NCBI GenBank assembly: GCA_024698555.1 | Contig: JAILRI010000005.1 | Span: 1-40,146, forward strand | Length of the DNA stretch: 40,146 bases | DNA from: Lachnospiraceae bacterium | GTDB taxonomy: Bacteria; Bacillota; Clostridia; Lachnospirales; Lachnospiraceae | Direction: 5' to 3' | In this document: positions 30,468 to 39,996 of the stretch, piece after piece | Layout of the letters: each line of letters starts with the position of its first letter | How positions within the stretch are numbered: the stretch's first letter is position 1 | Translations under genes and position numbers: made by a program | Notes under the pieces: model-generated | The model's database searches: none | What the model saw: only the letters and a program-made list of their open reading frames with translations | What the model was told of the DNA's origin: nothing

Positions 30468-32516
30468 ATGAAGCTGAACCTAAAGACCATGTCGAACTAT
30501 GTCGTGGGCGTATATGTATTGGCTATCATAATATTCTTCATTATCCCGATCCCTTCCATACTGCTGGATGTGCTGGTCGCTCTCAATATGTCCATAGCCA
30601 TGATAGTGCTGTTCAATGCGCTGTTCTCGGTAGAAGTGCTGAATATGTCCACATTTCCTACTATATTACTGTTCACAACGTTGTTCAGGATATCTCTCAA
30701 TGTATCTTCTACGAGGCTGATACTTTTGAACGGGGACCCCGGAAAGGTCATTACCCAGTTCGGTATATTTGTAGGCGGCTCGAACATAGTGATCGGAGCC
30801 ATCATTTTTATCATTATCATACTAGTTCAGTTTCTGGTTATCAACAAGGGTTCCGAGCGTGTTTCGGAAGTTACCGCGAGATTTACGCTTGATGCCATGC
30901 CCGGTAAACAGATGGCCATAGACGCGGATCTGAACACAGGTGCCATCACGGATCAGGAAGCCAGGGTGAGAAGGGAAAAGATACAGGAGGAATCGACTTT
31001 CTTCGGCTCCATGGACGGTGCCACGAAGTATGTTAAGGGAGACGCGACAGCGGGTCTTATCATTACTCTGATCAATTTCGCCGGCGGCATGGTCATGGGG
31101 ATCATGAATGAAGGGCTTGATGCTTCGACTGCTCTCCAGAAATACGGCATGCTTACCATTGGTGATGGTCTGGTGAGCGCGATGCCGTCGCTTATGATAT
31201 CGCTGGCGACAGGTGTTCTGGTAACCAAGGTCTCAAAGGAGGCGGATATCGGCGATATGCTGGTATCACAGCTGTTCTCCATCCCCAGGGTTATGTATCT
31301 GGTGGGAGCGGCCATGATCGTCCTCGGACTTACTCCTCTTCCCTGGTATATATTCATGCCTATGGGCGCGTTATTCGTTGCGGTAGGACGCTCCATAGAA
31401 AAGAAAGTCAAGACTTCGCAGGTGGAGAGCGAGGTTACGGCGGACGAGACGGAAGCGGCAGAGATCAGGAGGCCGGAGAACGTTGTCTCCCTGCTGCAGG
31501 TTGACCAGATCGAGCTGGAGTTCGGATACGGCATCATACCGCTCGCCGATACCAATCAGGGCGGCGATCTGCTCGACAGAGTCGTGCTTATCAGAAGACA
31601 GATAGCACTGGAGCTGGGTTGTGTGGTTCCTACCATACGACTCAGGGATAATATCCAGCTGAATCCCAATCAGTACATCATCAAGATCAAGGGGGTTCCG
31701 GTATCGGAAGGAGAGATACTCTTTGATCATTATATGGCTATGAATCCGGGATATGTGGAGGAAGAGATCACGGGTATCCAGACATTTGAGCCTTCCTTCC
31801 ATCTGCCTGCTCTGTGGATCACCGAGAGTCAGAGAGAAAGAGCCGAATCCTACGGTTATACAGTTGTCGATCCGCCGTCCATCATTGCAACGCATCTGAC
31901 TGAGGTGATCAGAAGACACTTAGATGAGCTGCTGACCAGACAGGATGTCCAGAACCTTATCAATAACATTCAGGAACAGAATCAGACGCTGGTTTCCGAG
32001 CTGGTTCCCAAGCTGCTCAATGTGGGCGAGATACAGAAGGTTCTGCAGAATCTCTTAAGGGAAGGCGTTTCGATAAGGGATCTGGTCACAATATTCGAAA
32101 CTCTGGCAGATTATGCGCCTACCACGCATGATACGGATGTTCTTACGGAATATGTCAGACAAAGCCTGAAACGGGCAATTTCAGCCAAGTACTTCCAAAA
32201 CGGGACGGCGACCAGTGTGGTAACGCTGGATCCCGCAGTTGAGGAAGAGATCATGAAGAGCGTCAAGACCACCGAACAGGGCTCATATATCAGCTTTGAC
32301 CCCGAGAGGGCTCAGGGACTCATGAACTCAACAAAAGAAGAAATAGAGAAGCTTGAGAATATGGGTATGAATCCCATCGTGGTAACATCACCTATCGTCA
32401 GGCTGTATTATAAGAAACTCACCAAGGATTACTTCCCGGATCTTACCGTTATTTCATACAATGAGATAGATTCGGATGTCGAATTGCAATCAGTGGGGAT
32501 GGTGACAGTTAAATGA
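30468..32516 (+). CDS. flhA: Flagellar export gate protein FlhA
   Basis: FlhA is the large export-gate subunit that docks substrates and chaperones. The 682-residue protein has about eight membrane segments in the first 320 residues. The FHIPEP-family motif TFPTILLFTTLFRISLNVSS is present, as is the conserved cytoplasmic loop RFTLDAMPGKQMAIDADLN. A cytoplasmic domain from about 345 onward includes LDRVVLIRRQIALELGCVVP and VVTSPIVRLYYKKL. AGGGAGGGA precedes the ATG. Its last four bases overlap the start of flhF (ATGA). Confidence 0.98.
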   Translation: MKLNLKTMSNYVVGVYVLAIIIFFIIPIPSILLDVLVALNMSIAMIVLFNALFSVEVLNMSTFPTILLFTTLFRISLNVSSTRLILLNGDPGKVITQFGIFVGGSNIVIGAIIFIIIILVQFLVINKGSERVSEVTARFTLDAMPGKQMAIDADLNTGAITDQEARVRREKIQEESTFFGSMDGATKYVKGDATAGLIITLINFAGGMVMGIMNEGLDASTALQKYGMLTIGDGLVSAMPSLMISLATGVLVTKVSKEADIGDMLVSQLFSIPRVMYLVGAAMIVLGLTPLPWYIFMPMGALFVAVGRSIEKKVKTSQVESEVTADETEAAEIRRPENVVSLLQVDQIELEFGYGIIPLADTNQGGDLLDRVVLIRRQIALELGCVVPTIRLRDNIQLNPNQYIIKIKGVPVSEGEILFDHYMAMNPGYVEEEITGIQTFEPSFHLPALWITESQRERAESYGYTVVDPPSIIATHLTEVIRRHLDELLTRQDVQNLINNIQEQNQTLVSELVPKLLNVGEIQKVLQNLLREGVSIRDLVTIFETLADYAPTTHDTDVLTEYVRQSLKRAISAKYFQNGTATSVVTLDPAVEEEIMKSVKTTEQGSYISFDPERAQGLMNSTKEEIEKLENMGMNPIVVTSPIVRLYYKKLTKDYFPDLTVISYNEIDSDVELQSVGMVTVK

Positions 32517-33748
32517 TCATTAAAACCTTTACGGCTCAAACCGAGACAGAGGCCTTAGAGCTTGCCAAAAAAGAACTAGGTCCTTCCGCTATCGTTACAA
32601 AACGGAAAGAAAACATTCCGCACGGACTCGCTGCTTTGTTTAAAAAGCCGTCCTATGAGATCACTGCTGCCGTAGATGACTCACCCGTGATAAACGAGCT
32701 GTCACGCAAGGAGAGCGTCAGACGCCTGTTCCGCGAGAAGTCTGACGCGGGGATCATTTTTGAAGATGAAGACATGACAGCTGAGCCCAAAACACCTGGG
32801 AAACTGAACTTGAGCGATACTGCGGCCATTGAGAAGCAGCTGAGCAATCTTACGACCATGATCGAGAAGACCATGGAACATAAAAATGCCGAGAACAGCG
32901 CTGCTGCGATATCAGAACCGAAAAGCGCGGCGGTGAAGGAAGAAATCCCGGACAGGAATATTTCGTGTATAAAGCTGATATATAACCAGCTCATTGAAAA
33001 TGAGGTGGATGAGAAATATGTCAATCAGGTGATCAGTGAAATAGAGCCGACATTGAAGAAGGATGCTCCCGTAGAAAGCATTCTTGCGGCCATCTATCAG
33101 AAGATAGTTTTAAAGCTTGGGAAAACGGAAGCTATCGATATCGGACGGAAGAAATGCAGGTTTATTTATTTCATAGGTCCTACCGGAGTCGGAAAAACCA
33201 CAACTATAGCCAAAATAGCTTCAAAGCTTAAGCTTGAGAGCAAACTGAGTATAGCGCTGCTTACCGCGGACACCTACAGGATAGCCGCTGTTGAGCAGCT
33301 TCACAGTTATGCGAATATACTTCAGGTGCCTTTAACTGTTGTATATAATGAAGATGAGCTTGCTCAGGCCCGTGAAGATCTTAAGGGTTTTGATATAGTT
33401 CTCGTGGATACGGCCGGGCGCTCACATAAGGACAAGGAACAGTGCGATGACATTGAAAAGCTGATCAATGCAGTCCCTAAGGAGGAAAGGGACGTGTTTC
33501 TCGTGCTTTCCGTCACTACAAAATACAGGGATCTGATCGGGATCGCGGAAGCCTATTCACAGATCTCCGACTATAAGCTTATTTTCACAAAGCTTGATGA
33601 AAGCTCATGTGTAGGTAATATTTTCAATATCAAACTGCTTACGGGCGCGCCTTTGTCTTATGCGACATTCGGGCAGAAAGTTCCGAGCGACATTTCCAGG
33701 ATAGACGCACAGACTATCGCCAAGCAGCTGTTAGGAGGTGCGAATTAA
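32513..33748 (+). CDS. flhF: Flagellar placement GTPase FlhF
   Basis: FlhF is an SRP-type GTPase that sets flagellar position. The 411-residue protein has the typical opening MIIKTFTAQTETEALELAKK and a variable linker. An NG domain follows, with GPTGVGKTT at 222-230, LTADTYRIAAVEQLHSYANI, VDTAGRSHKD and TKLDESSCVGN. It overlaps flhA by 4 bp and flhG by 1 bp, so the three are probably translationally coupled. Confidence 0.97.
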   Translation: MIIKTFTAQTETEALELAKKELGPSAIVTKRKENIPHGLAALFKKPSYEITAAVDDSPVINELSRKESVRRLFREKSDAGIIFEDEDMTAEPKTPGKLNLSDTAAIEKQLSNLTTMIEKTMEHKNAENSAAAISEPKSAAVKEEIPDRNISCIKLIYNQLIENEVDEKYVNQVISEIEPTLKKDAPVESILAAIYQKIVLKLGKTEAIDIGRKKCRFIYFIGPTGVGKTTTIAKIASKLKLESKLSIALLTADTYRIAAVEQLHSYANILQVPLTVVYNEDELAQAREDLKGFDIVLVDTAGRSHKDKEQCDDIEKLINAVPKEERDVFLVLSVTTKYRDLIGIAEAYSQISDYKLIFTKLDESSCVGNIFNIKLLTGAPLSYATFGQKVPSDISRIDAQTIAKQLLGGAN

Positions 33749-34629
33749 TGGATCAGGCTGATCAGTTAAGAAAGCTTGTAAGCTCACAGAAAAAAGTTCG
33801 CAAGACCTCCAGGGTTATCACGGTAACCAGCGGCAAAGGCGGTGTAGGTAAATCGACATTGACGGTCAATCTGGGTCTGGCGATGCAGAGACTGGGTAAG
33901 AAGGTTGTAATACTGGATGCGGATTTCGGTCTGGCCAATATTGAGGTAATGTTGGGCTCGCGTCCCAAATTCAATCTGGCGGATCTGATGTTCAGAGGCA
34001 AGAATCTTCAGGAAATAATCACCAAAGGTCCCGAGGATCTGGAGTTTATTTCAGGAGGTTCGGGTATTCAGGAGATGTCGCGGCTTACCAGGGACCAGGT
34101 GATCTATCTCGTACAGAAGCTGTACGAACTCGATGAGCTGGCGGATATCATCCTGGTGGATACCGGTGCGGGAATCGCGGATTCGGTCCTGGAGTTTGTT
34201 TCGGCCAGCAACGAAGTGCTCATAGTCGCAACTCCGGAGCCGACATCCATTACCGACGCATACGCTCTCCTTAAGACTCTGAACAGGAAGAGTGATTATT
34301 CCCGGGAATCCACCACGATCAAAATGATCGCAAACCGTATCAGCAGCGAAGAAGAAGGCGCGACACTGCATGAAAAGCTGCAGGTGGTAGTTGAAAAGTT
34401 TCTGAACATAAAGATCGAATACCTGGGAGGGATCCATCAGGATCCGAACTGCCAGAAGGCGATCATGCGTCAAGAGCCGATACTTATCGGCAGTCCCAAT
34501 TCGTCCACCGCGAAAGAGATCGAAGCTATAGCAAGAAAACTTCTTGATATACAGCTTGATGAAAAAGAAGGAAAGGGCATTGCCCAGTTGTTTAACAGGT
34601 GGATGAAGGCGATCTATAAGAAAAAATAA
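33748..34629 (+). CDS. flhG: MinD-like flagellar number regulator FlhG (YlxH)
   Basis: FlhG is a ParA/MinD-type ATPase that works with FlhF to control flagellar number and C-ring assembly. The 293-residue protein starts with the conserved DQADQLRKLV motif, which in homologues stimulates FlhF GTPase. Its deviant Walker A is SGKGGVGKST at 28-37. DADFGLANIEVMLG and VDTGAGIADSVLEF follow. A C-terminal basic amphipathic tail (WMKAIYKKK) likely binds membrane. The ATG shares an A with the flhF stop. Confidence 0.96.
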   Translation: MDQADQLRKLVSSQKKVRKTSRVITVTSGKGGVGKSTLTVNLGLAMQRLGKKVVILDADFGLANIEVMLGSRPKFNLADLMFRGKNLQEIITKGPEDLEFISGGSGIQEMSRLTRDQVIYLVQKLYELDELADIILVDTGAGIADSVLEFVSASNEVLIVATPEPTSITDAYALLKTLNRKSDYSRESTTIKMIANRISSEEEGATLHEKLQVVVEKFLNIKIEYLGGIHQDPNCQKAIMRQEPILIGSPNSSTAKEIEAIARKLLDIQLDEKEGKGIAQLFNRWMKAIYKKK

Positions 34630-34656
34630 GAATCTATGTAAGGGCAGGAGAAGCTG

Positions 34657-35424
34657 ATGATTCAAAAGGTTATAAAAATCGGGGACCGGATCGAATTAAA
34701 GCGTTTGGCCGCGGTGGCGAGGGATAAACTCGATCACGAGGCCAAGCTTTATAACAGTCAGCTTCTGGAGATGGTTGACGATACACACATCAATATTTCG
34801 GTTCCCATAGATTCCGGACATCTGATACCCCTCGAAGTAGGCGGAAGGTTCGAAGCAAGATTTATCACTGCGAACGGTGTATATATGTGTAAGGTCGAGA
34901 TAAAAGAGAGATTTAAACGAGACCACATTTACTATCTGGGTCTCAAGATGGTATCAGACCTTACGAAGGATCAGAGAAGGCAGTATTTCAGGCTGGAGAA
35001 GATAAGACCCATGGAGTATCATAAGCTCCTGGAGGAAGAGAAGAAGATACTTATCATGCTGGCTACGAATAAATTTGAGTCAGATGTCGAGCGCAGAAAC
35101 CTGCTGATACGACTGAAAACCATAGAACCGGTCCAGGTGGAAGCGACTACGGTCAATATTTCGGGAGGAGGATTAAAGTTCAATTCCCCTGAGACTCTGG
35201 TAAAAGGTGATTTTATAAGGATATCGCTTCTGCTGGACGACTCGGATGCCACTGCACTTGATCTGTTCGCCAAAGTGATCTTCTCGACAAGCGTACCGAA
35301 TAAATCGCTCATGTATGAGCACCGTGTCGAGTTTATCAATATGGCTCGCGAAGTCCGCGAGAAAATAGTGAAATATGTATTTGTTGAAGAAAGGAAGCTA
35401 AGGCATAAGGATAACGGAATATGA
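34657..35424 (+). CDS. PilZ-domain flagellar brake protein (YcgR/YpfA type)
   Basis: This 255-residue protein has an N-terminal YcgR-type beta domain (about 1-105) and a C-terminal PilZ domain (about 108-245). The c-di-GMP-binding signature is complete: DQRRQYFRLEK gives the RxxxR motif and TVNISGGGLKF gives the D/NxSxxG motif. Homologues such as Bacillus YpfA/DgrA bind the motor and slow it at high c-di-GMP. A charged helix between the two halves of the PilZ region (YHKLLEEEKKILIMLATNKF) looks inserted. It overlaps cheB by 4 bp, which points to coupled expression with chemotaxis genes. Confidence 0.92.
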   Translation: MIQKVIKIGDRIELKRLAAVARDKLDHEAKLYNSQLLEMVDDTHINISVPIDSGHLIPLEVGGRFEARFITANGVYMCKVEIKERFKRDHIYYLGLKMVSDLTKDQRRQYFRLEKIRPMEYHKLLEEEKKILIMLATNKFESDVERRNLLIRLKTIEPVQVEATTVNISGGGLKFNSPETLVKGDFIRISLLLDDSDATALDLFAKVIFSTSVPNKSLMYEHRVEFINMAREVREKIVKYVFVEERKLRHKDNGI

Positions 35425-36542
35425 CCAAAAAAATAATGATTGTTGATGACTCTGCACTCATGAGAAGAGTACTATCTGATATAATAAAGTCCGATAAGAG
35501 ATTCGAGCTTGCGGATTGCGCCGCAAACGGTATCGAAGCCTACGATCTTGTTAAAGCTAATCCAAAGAAATACGATATCATCATTTTGGATATCAATATG
35601 CCTAAGATGAACGGGATTGAATTTCTGGAAAAGCTTGAAAGCGAGAAGATCCATCAGAATGTCATTATCGTAAGCACCATAGCCAAGGAAGGGGCTGCAG
35701 AGACCATCAGGTGTCTTGAACTCGGAGCCATTGATTTTATCACCAAACCGGACAGCTTTCTGGAAACCAAGAGCCGGAGCTTTTCGGAGAGGATCATGGA
35801 TCTGATGTGTGAGACTCTGAAAGTGCCCAGGGAGGATAATCCCGCAGCAGGCGATCAGACTGCGCCTGTCCGTTCAAGTCAGGACGGCGATATGGGCGGT
35901 CCCATGTCCTATATTAAGGTGACCTCGTTCAAAAAATGCGCCTACAGAAAAGTAGGTCCGGCGGCAAACAGACTGGTCGCGATCGCATGTTCCACAGGCG
36001 GTCCCAAGGCACTGCAGCAGGTTATCCCGATGCTTCCCCGGAATCTTAACGCGCCTGTTCTGCTGGTACAGCATATGCCGGCCGGTTTTACCGGAAGCCT
36101 TGCTTCAAGGCTTGATGAAATGTCTGCGGTAAAAGTTACTGAGGCTGTGAGCGGTGATATTCTTGAGAAAGGACATGTTTACATCGCCAAAGGCGGTAAT
36201 CATCTCCGTCTCAGGAAATCAGGCAGGGACTATGTGATCGAGCTGGGAGACGATCCGCCGAGAGATTCCTTAAGGCCTTGTGCGGACATTATGTACGAGT
36301 CTCTCCAGAGCCTTGATTTTGACGAGATCACATGTGTCGTGCTTACAGGTATGGGCAGTGACGGCACACGGGGCATCGGTAAGCTGGGCACGACCAGGAA
36401 TGTTTATGTCATAGCCCAGGATGAAAGTTCAAGTACTGTTTTCGGTATGCCGCGCATGGTTGCGGAAGCAGGACTTTCCGACGAGATCGTTCCTTTGGGT
36501 TTGATCGCGGATGCGATCGCCAGGATAGTCGGCACCCGCTAG
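35421..36542 (+). CDS. cheB: Chemotaxis protein-glutamate methylesterase CheB
   Basis: CheB demethylates and deamidates chemoreceptors, under CheA control. The 373-residue protein has a receiver domain with the phosphorylated Asp57 in IIILDINMPKMNG and an acidic pair at 9-10. A linker of about 45 residues follows. The methylesterase domain has the triad Ser191 (ACSTGGPKAL), His218 (VQHMPAGFTG) and Asp314 (GMGSDGTRG). The ATG overlaps the stop of the PilZ gene. No cheR is seen in the window, so the methyltransferase must be elsewhere. Confidence 0.97.
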   Translation: MTKKIMIVDDSALMRRVLSDIIKSDKRFELADCAANGIEAYDLVKANPKKYDIIILDINMPKMNGIEFLEKLESEKIHQNVIIVSTIAKEGAAETIRCLELGAIDFITKPDSFLETKSRSFSERIMDLMCETLKVPREDNPAAGDQTAPVRSSQDGDMGGPMSYIKVTSFKKCAYRKVGPAANRLVAIACSTGGPKALQQVIPMLPRNLNAPVLLVQHMPAGFTGSLASRLDEMSAVKVTEAVSGDILEKGHVYIAKGGNHLRLRKSGRDYVIELGDDPPRDSLRPCADIMYESLQSLDFDEITCVVLTGMGSDGTRGIGKLGTTRNVYVIAQDESSSTVFGMPRMVAEAGLSDEIVPLGLIADAIARIVGTR

Positions 36543-36593
36543 TCAATTTTACAACCGGGGATCTGACCGATTCCCGAAAGCTGGAGGTTTTTT

Positions 36594-38702
36594 ATGGATG
36601 TAAGTCAATATCTGGAAATTTTCATTGAAGAAACAAGAGAGCACCTGCAGAGCCTCAATGAGCAGCTCCTGGTGCTTGAAAAGGAACCCGAGAACAAGGA
36701 AACTATCAACGAGATATTCCGTGCGGCTCACTCACTGAAGGGTATGGCCGGTACCATGGGCTATAAGCGCATGCAGAAACTTACCCATGATATGGAAAAT
36801 GTTTTCCAGGAGATCCGTAACGACAAGATGAAAGTTTCTTCGACGCTTGTTGACGGTTTGTTCAGGGGGCTTGACGCTCTTGAAGGGTATCTTGATAATA
36901 TCATCAATACCCAGGATGAAGGAACAAATGACAATCAGGATCTGATCGACCTCTTTGCTAAGGAGCTTGAAATGGGACTTGCGGGAGGAACAGGCGACGC
37001 AGGAGACGGTGCGGCATCTGCTCCGGCTGATGCAGCGCAGCCGGCTGAAGGTTCCTCAACTACAAACGGCCTGGATGTTCTCACGCTTAACGATACTGAG
37101 AATGAGACTATTTCGAAAGCTGCAGCTGACGGCTTCAACGCGTTTGCTGTTAACGTTGAGATCCAGGAGACCTGTGTACTCAAGGCAGCCAGAGCATTCC
37201 TGGTGTTCAAGGCTCTGGAAGAGCTCGGTGAGATAATCAAGTCACTTCCCGATGCTCAGGCTGTTGAAGATGAGAAATTTGATTTTGACTTTTCGGTGGT
37301 GATCCTTACCAAGTCGGATGAGGCTGCTGTCAGAGCTGCAGTTATGAATGTATCCGAGATAAAGGATGCCCATATAAAGAAGCTAGAGGCAAAGGCTGTG
37401 GCTCACAAGGAGGAAGCTCCCGCCCAGACTCAGAATACGAATGCTTCCTCCGCTACGGCAACTGCTACGGCTGCTGCAGCCAAGGCTCAGGACAATACCA
37501 AGGCTGCCGGACAGACTGCAGCCAAGGGAAAGCCTGTAGTGAACAGATCTGTTCGTGTAGATATAGAGAAACTTGATGATCTGATGAATCTGGTATCAGA
37601 GCTGATCATTGCCAAGAACGGTCTCGTAGCGATCTCGCCTACAGAGCTTGCTACCGATGAAGTACGCAACGGCAATTTCCGCGAGCAGGTTGAATACCTT
37701 GAACGTATTACCACCAATATCCATCAGAGCGTTATGAAGGTCCGCATGGTTCCTATCGAGAGCGTTGTAAACCGCTTCCCTCGTATGATCCGCGACCTTT
37801 CCAAGAAGCTGGATAAGAAGATGGAGCTGTATATGACAGGTGAGGAGACCGAGCTCGATCGTACCGTTATCGATGAGATCGGAGATCCCCTTCAGCATAT
37901 CCTTCGTAATGCGGCAGATCATGGACTTGAGAGTAACGCTGCACGTGTTGCTGCAGGCAAGCCCGAGGTTGGTTCAATATTCCTTGACGCATATCAGGAA
38001 GGCAATAACGTTATCATAGAGGTCAGGGATGACGGTGCCGGTATCGATGTTGAAAAGGTTAAGCGCAAAGCGATAGAGAAAGGCACTATCACTGAAGAAC
38101 AGGCCGAGTCCATGACCGACAAGGAGATCATTGATCTTCTGTTCAGACCCAGCTTCTCTACTGCCGAGAAGATTTCTGATATTTCAGGACGCGGTGTTGG
38201 TCTTGATGTTGTTAAGACCAAGATAGAAGCTCTGGGAGGTAATGTAGAGTGTAAGTCTGTTCTTGGAGAAGGTTCTACCTTCACTATCAGACTTCCTCTT
38301 ACACTTGCCATCATTCAGGCTCTCATGGTTGTGATCGGCAATGAGAAGTATGCAATCCCGCTTGGCAGTATTCAGACCATAGAGGATGTGCTTGCATCGG
38401 ATATCAAGTACGTGGAAGGCAAGGAAGTTATCCATCTGCGTGGAAGCGTTATCCCTCTGGTAAGACTTGACAAGATACTTGATGTTCCGGATTCCAAGAA
38501 AGATGCCGAGAACCTCACTGTTGTCATTGTTTCAAAGGGTGATAAGCAGGCCGGTCTTATCGTGGATGACCTTATAGGACAGCTTGAAATAGTTATCAAG
38601 TCCATTGGCAAGTATATCAATAACTGCAAGATGATCAGCGGCGCGACTATCCTTGGAGATGGCGAGATCGCACTCATTCTTGATGCGAATACATTAGTAT
38701 AA
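36594..38702 (+). CDS. cheA: Chemotaxis histidine kinase CheA
   Basis: CheA is the receptor-coupled kinase that phosphorylates CheY and CheB. The 702-residue protein shows the full P1-P5 layout. The HPt domain has His46 in IFRAAHSLKGMAG. An Asp/Glu-rich P2-like region covers about 185-265. An Ala/Thr/Gln-rich linker lies near 270-310. The dimerisation domain has LMNLVSELIIAKNGLVAI. The ATPase boxes are LRNAADHGLES, DDGAGID and GRGVGLDVV. A CheW-like domain covers about 565-702. The gene follows a 51-bp gap with TGGAGG. Confidence 0.98.
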   Translation: MDVSQYLEIFIEETREHLQSLNEQLLVLEKEPENKETINEIFRAAHSLKGMAGTMGYKRMQKLTHDMENVFQEIRNDKMKVSSTLVDGLFRGLDALEGYLDNIINTQDEGTNDNQDLIDLFAKELEMGLAGGTGDAGDGAASAPADAAQPAEGSSTTNGLDVLTLNDTENETISKAAADGFNAFAVNVEIQETCVLKAARAFLVFKALEELGEIIKSLPDAQAVEDEKFDFDFSVVILTKSDEAAVRAAVMNVSEIKDAHIKKLEAKAVAHKEEAPAQTQNTNASSATATATAAAAKAQDNTKAAGQTAAKGKPVVNRSVRVDIEKLDDLMNLVSELIIAKNGLVAISPTELATDEVRNGNFREQVEYLERITTNIHQSVMKVRMVPIESVVNRFPRMIRDLSKKLDKKMELYMTGEETELDRTVIDEIGDPLQHILRNAADHGLESNAARVAAGKPEVGSIFLDAYQEGNNVIIEVRDDGAGIDVEKVKRKAIEKGTITEEQAESMTDKEIIDLLFRPSFSTAEKISDISGRGVGLDVVKTKIEALGGNVECKSVLGEGSTFTIRLPLTLAIIQALMVVIGNEKYAIPLGSIQTIEDVLASDIKYVEGKEVIHLRGSVIPLVRLDKILDVPDSKKDAENLTVVIVSKGDKQAGLIVDDLIGQLEIVIKSIGKYINNCKMISGATILGDGEIALILDANTLV

Positions 38703-38717
38703 GGAGGGACACTCACG

Positions 38718-39191
38718 ATGGCTGATAATAAAACACTTGCAACTGCACTCGATGCAACACAGTATATCGGTGTTGTAGTTGGTAATGAACAATACGGTAT
38801 AGATATCAAGTTTATCGATAATATCGTCAAAATGCAGCGGATCACACGTGTACCCAAGGCACAGCCGTATTTTTACGGTGTCATAAATATCCGCGGCGAG
38901 ATCATTCCGGTTATGAGTCTCCGCATCAAGTTCGGCAAGGAACCTGATGTATTTGACAATAAGACCCGTATCCTTATTATCAAACCCGAACAGCAGGCAG
39001 CTGTAGGTTTTATCGTTGATGAGGTCAAGGAAGTCATAAATCTTATGGACGATGAGATCGAACGTGCAGGCAGCGCTTCACCCAATGATACCAACTCATA
39101 CATCTTCGGAGTAGGCAAGCATGACGAGGGTCTTATTTCACTGCTTAGCATCGCAGCTGTTATTTCCGAGAAGGAAACTGCCAAGGAATAA
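38718..39191 (+). CDS. cheW: Chemotaxis coupling protein CheW
   Basis: CheW links receptors to CheA. The 157-residue protein is a single CheW domain with the conserved YIGVVVGNEQYGIDIKFID opening, RVPKAQPYFYGVINIRGEII, and LIIKPEQQAAVGFIVDEVKE. AGGAGGGA precedes the ATG, 15 bp after cheA. An intrinsic terminator lies 21 bp past its stop. Confidence 0.97.
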   Translation: MADNKTLATALDATQYIGVVVGNEQYGIDIKFIDNIVKMQRITRVPKAQPYFYGVINIRGEIIPVMSLRIKFGKEPDVFDNKTRILIIKPEQQAAVGFIVDEVKEVINLMDDEIERAGSASPNDTNSYIFGVGKHDEGLISLLSIAAVISEKETAKE

Positions 39192-39212
39192 CTGAACAGT
39201 ATATTTTCATAC

Positions 39213-39256
39213 ACAAGGCGGGTGCGTCAAACCTGCCTTGTGGTTGCTTTTTATTT
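39213..39256 (+). terminator. Intrinsic terminator between cheW and cheC
   Basis: ACAAGGCGGGT (39213-39223) pairs with ACCTGCCTTGT (39231-39241), 11 pairs including one G-U, around a 7-nt loop. GGTTGCTTTTTATTTT follows. The U tract is slightly displaced but clear. It lies inside the cluster, so it is probably a partial attenuator. Confidence 0.8.
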
Positions 39257-39294
39257 TCGTGTATTTTTTCGTGGTGAAGGGAGATTATCTACTT

Positions 39295-39924
39295 ATGGCA
39301 ACCGGTAATATTAATGAATTTTCGGATCTGGAGTTTGATGTACTGAAGGAAATATCGAATATTGGAGCCGGAAATGCAACTACAGCGATTTCAACCATGA
39401 TGAATCTGAAGATGAACATGAATATCCCCGTTATCAAGTTCCTTGAATTTCAGGAGCTTGCCGGCGTGATCGGAGGAGAGGAAAATATCGTAGTGGGGAT
39501 ATTGTTGGGTCTTCAGAGTGATATTGACGGAATGATGATGTTCATCATGGACAGAAAGTCGGCGGTAGGGGTTATCAATACCATACTGACCATGAATGGT
39601 GCTCCTGCCATGGATGAGAATGCTGATTTTGACGAAATGGATTTTTCTGTGCTGCAGGAATTGGGAAATATAATTGCCGGCGCATATCTTTCAGCTATCT
39701 CTACCATGACCGGTTTGCTGATCACCGCAACTGTACCGTATCTTTCCGTGGATATGGCGGGTGCGATCCTTTCTGTTCCGGCCATAGAATATGGCAAGGT
39801 CAGTGATAAGGCGCTGCTCATTCAGTCAGAGTTTAATGATGAGGGTTTAAATGTTGACGGTTATTTTATACTGATTCCCACCCCCGAGTCATTTGAAAAG
39901 ATTTTTAAATCGCTGGGATTGTGA
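39295..39924 (+). CDS. cheC: CheY-P phosphatase CheC
   Basis: CheC dephosphorylates CheY-P and partners with CheD. The 209-residue protein has two active-site motifs, DVLKEISN and SVLQELGN, both of the D/SxxxExxN form, so both sites look intact. It begins with NEFSDLEFDVLKEISNIGAG. I start it at ATG 39295. The frame is open back to 39238, but that would run through the terminator hairpin, and the upstream stretch reads as an unconserved hydrophobic leader. GAAGGGAG is 11 nt upstream. Confidence 0.94.
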   Translation: MATGNINEFSDLEFDVLKEISNIGAGNATTAISTMMNLKMNMNIPVIKFLEFQELAGVIGGEENIVVGILLGLQSDIDGMMMFIMDRKSAVGVINTILTMNGAPAMDENADFDEMDFSVLQELGNIIAGAYLSAISTMTGLLITATVPYLSVDMAGAILSVPAIEYGKVSDKALLIQSEFNDEGLNVDGYFILIPTPESFEKIFKSLGL

Positions 39925-39996
39925 TCCGCAGCCTAAAGTATTGATTGTGGGAACATGTAGGTATATCAATGATCATAATACAAGGATATAAAGTCT

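Noticed and set aside
36555-36580. CGGGGA/TTCCCG hairpin between cheB and cheA as terminator
   Set aside because: Short stem with a wobble pair and the T run that follows is part of the cheA ribosome binding region.
39238-39294. Hydrophobic N-terminal extension of CheC
   Set aside because: It overlaps the terminator tail after cheW, and homologues start near ATG 39295.
153-39821. Long open frames on the minus strand opposite the his, fla and che genes
   Set aside because: All overlap well-identified + strand genes, show no family motifs and mirror codon bias of the sense genes.
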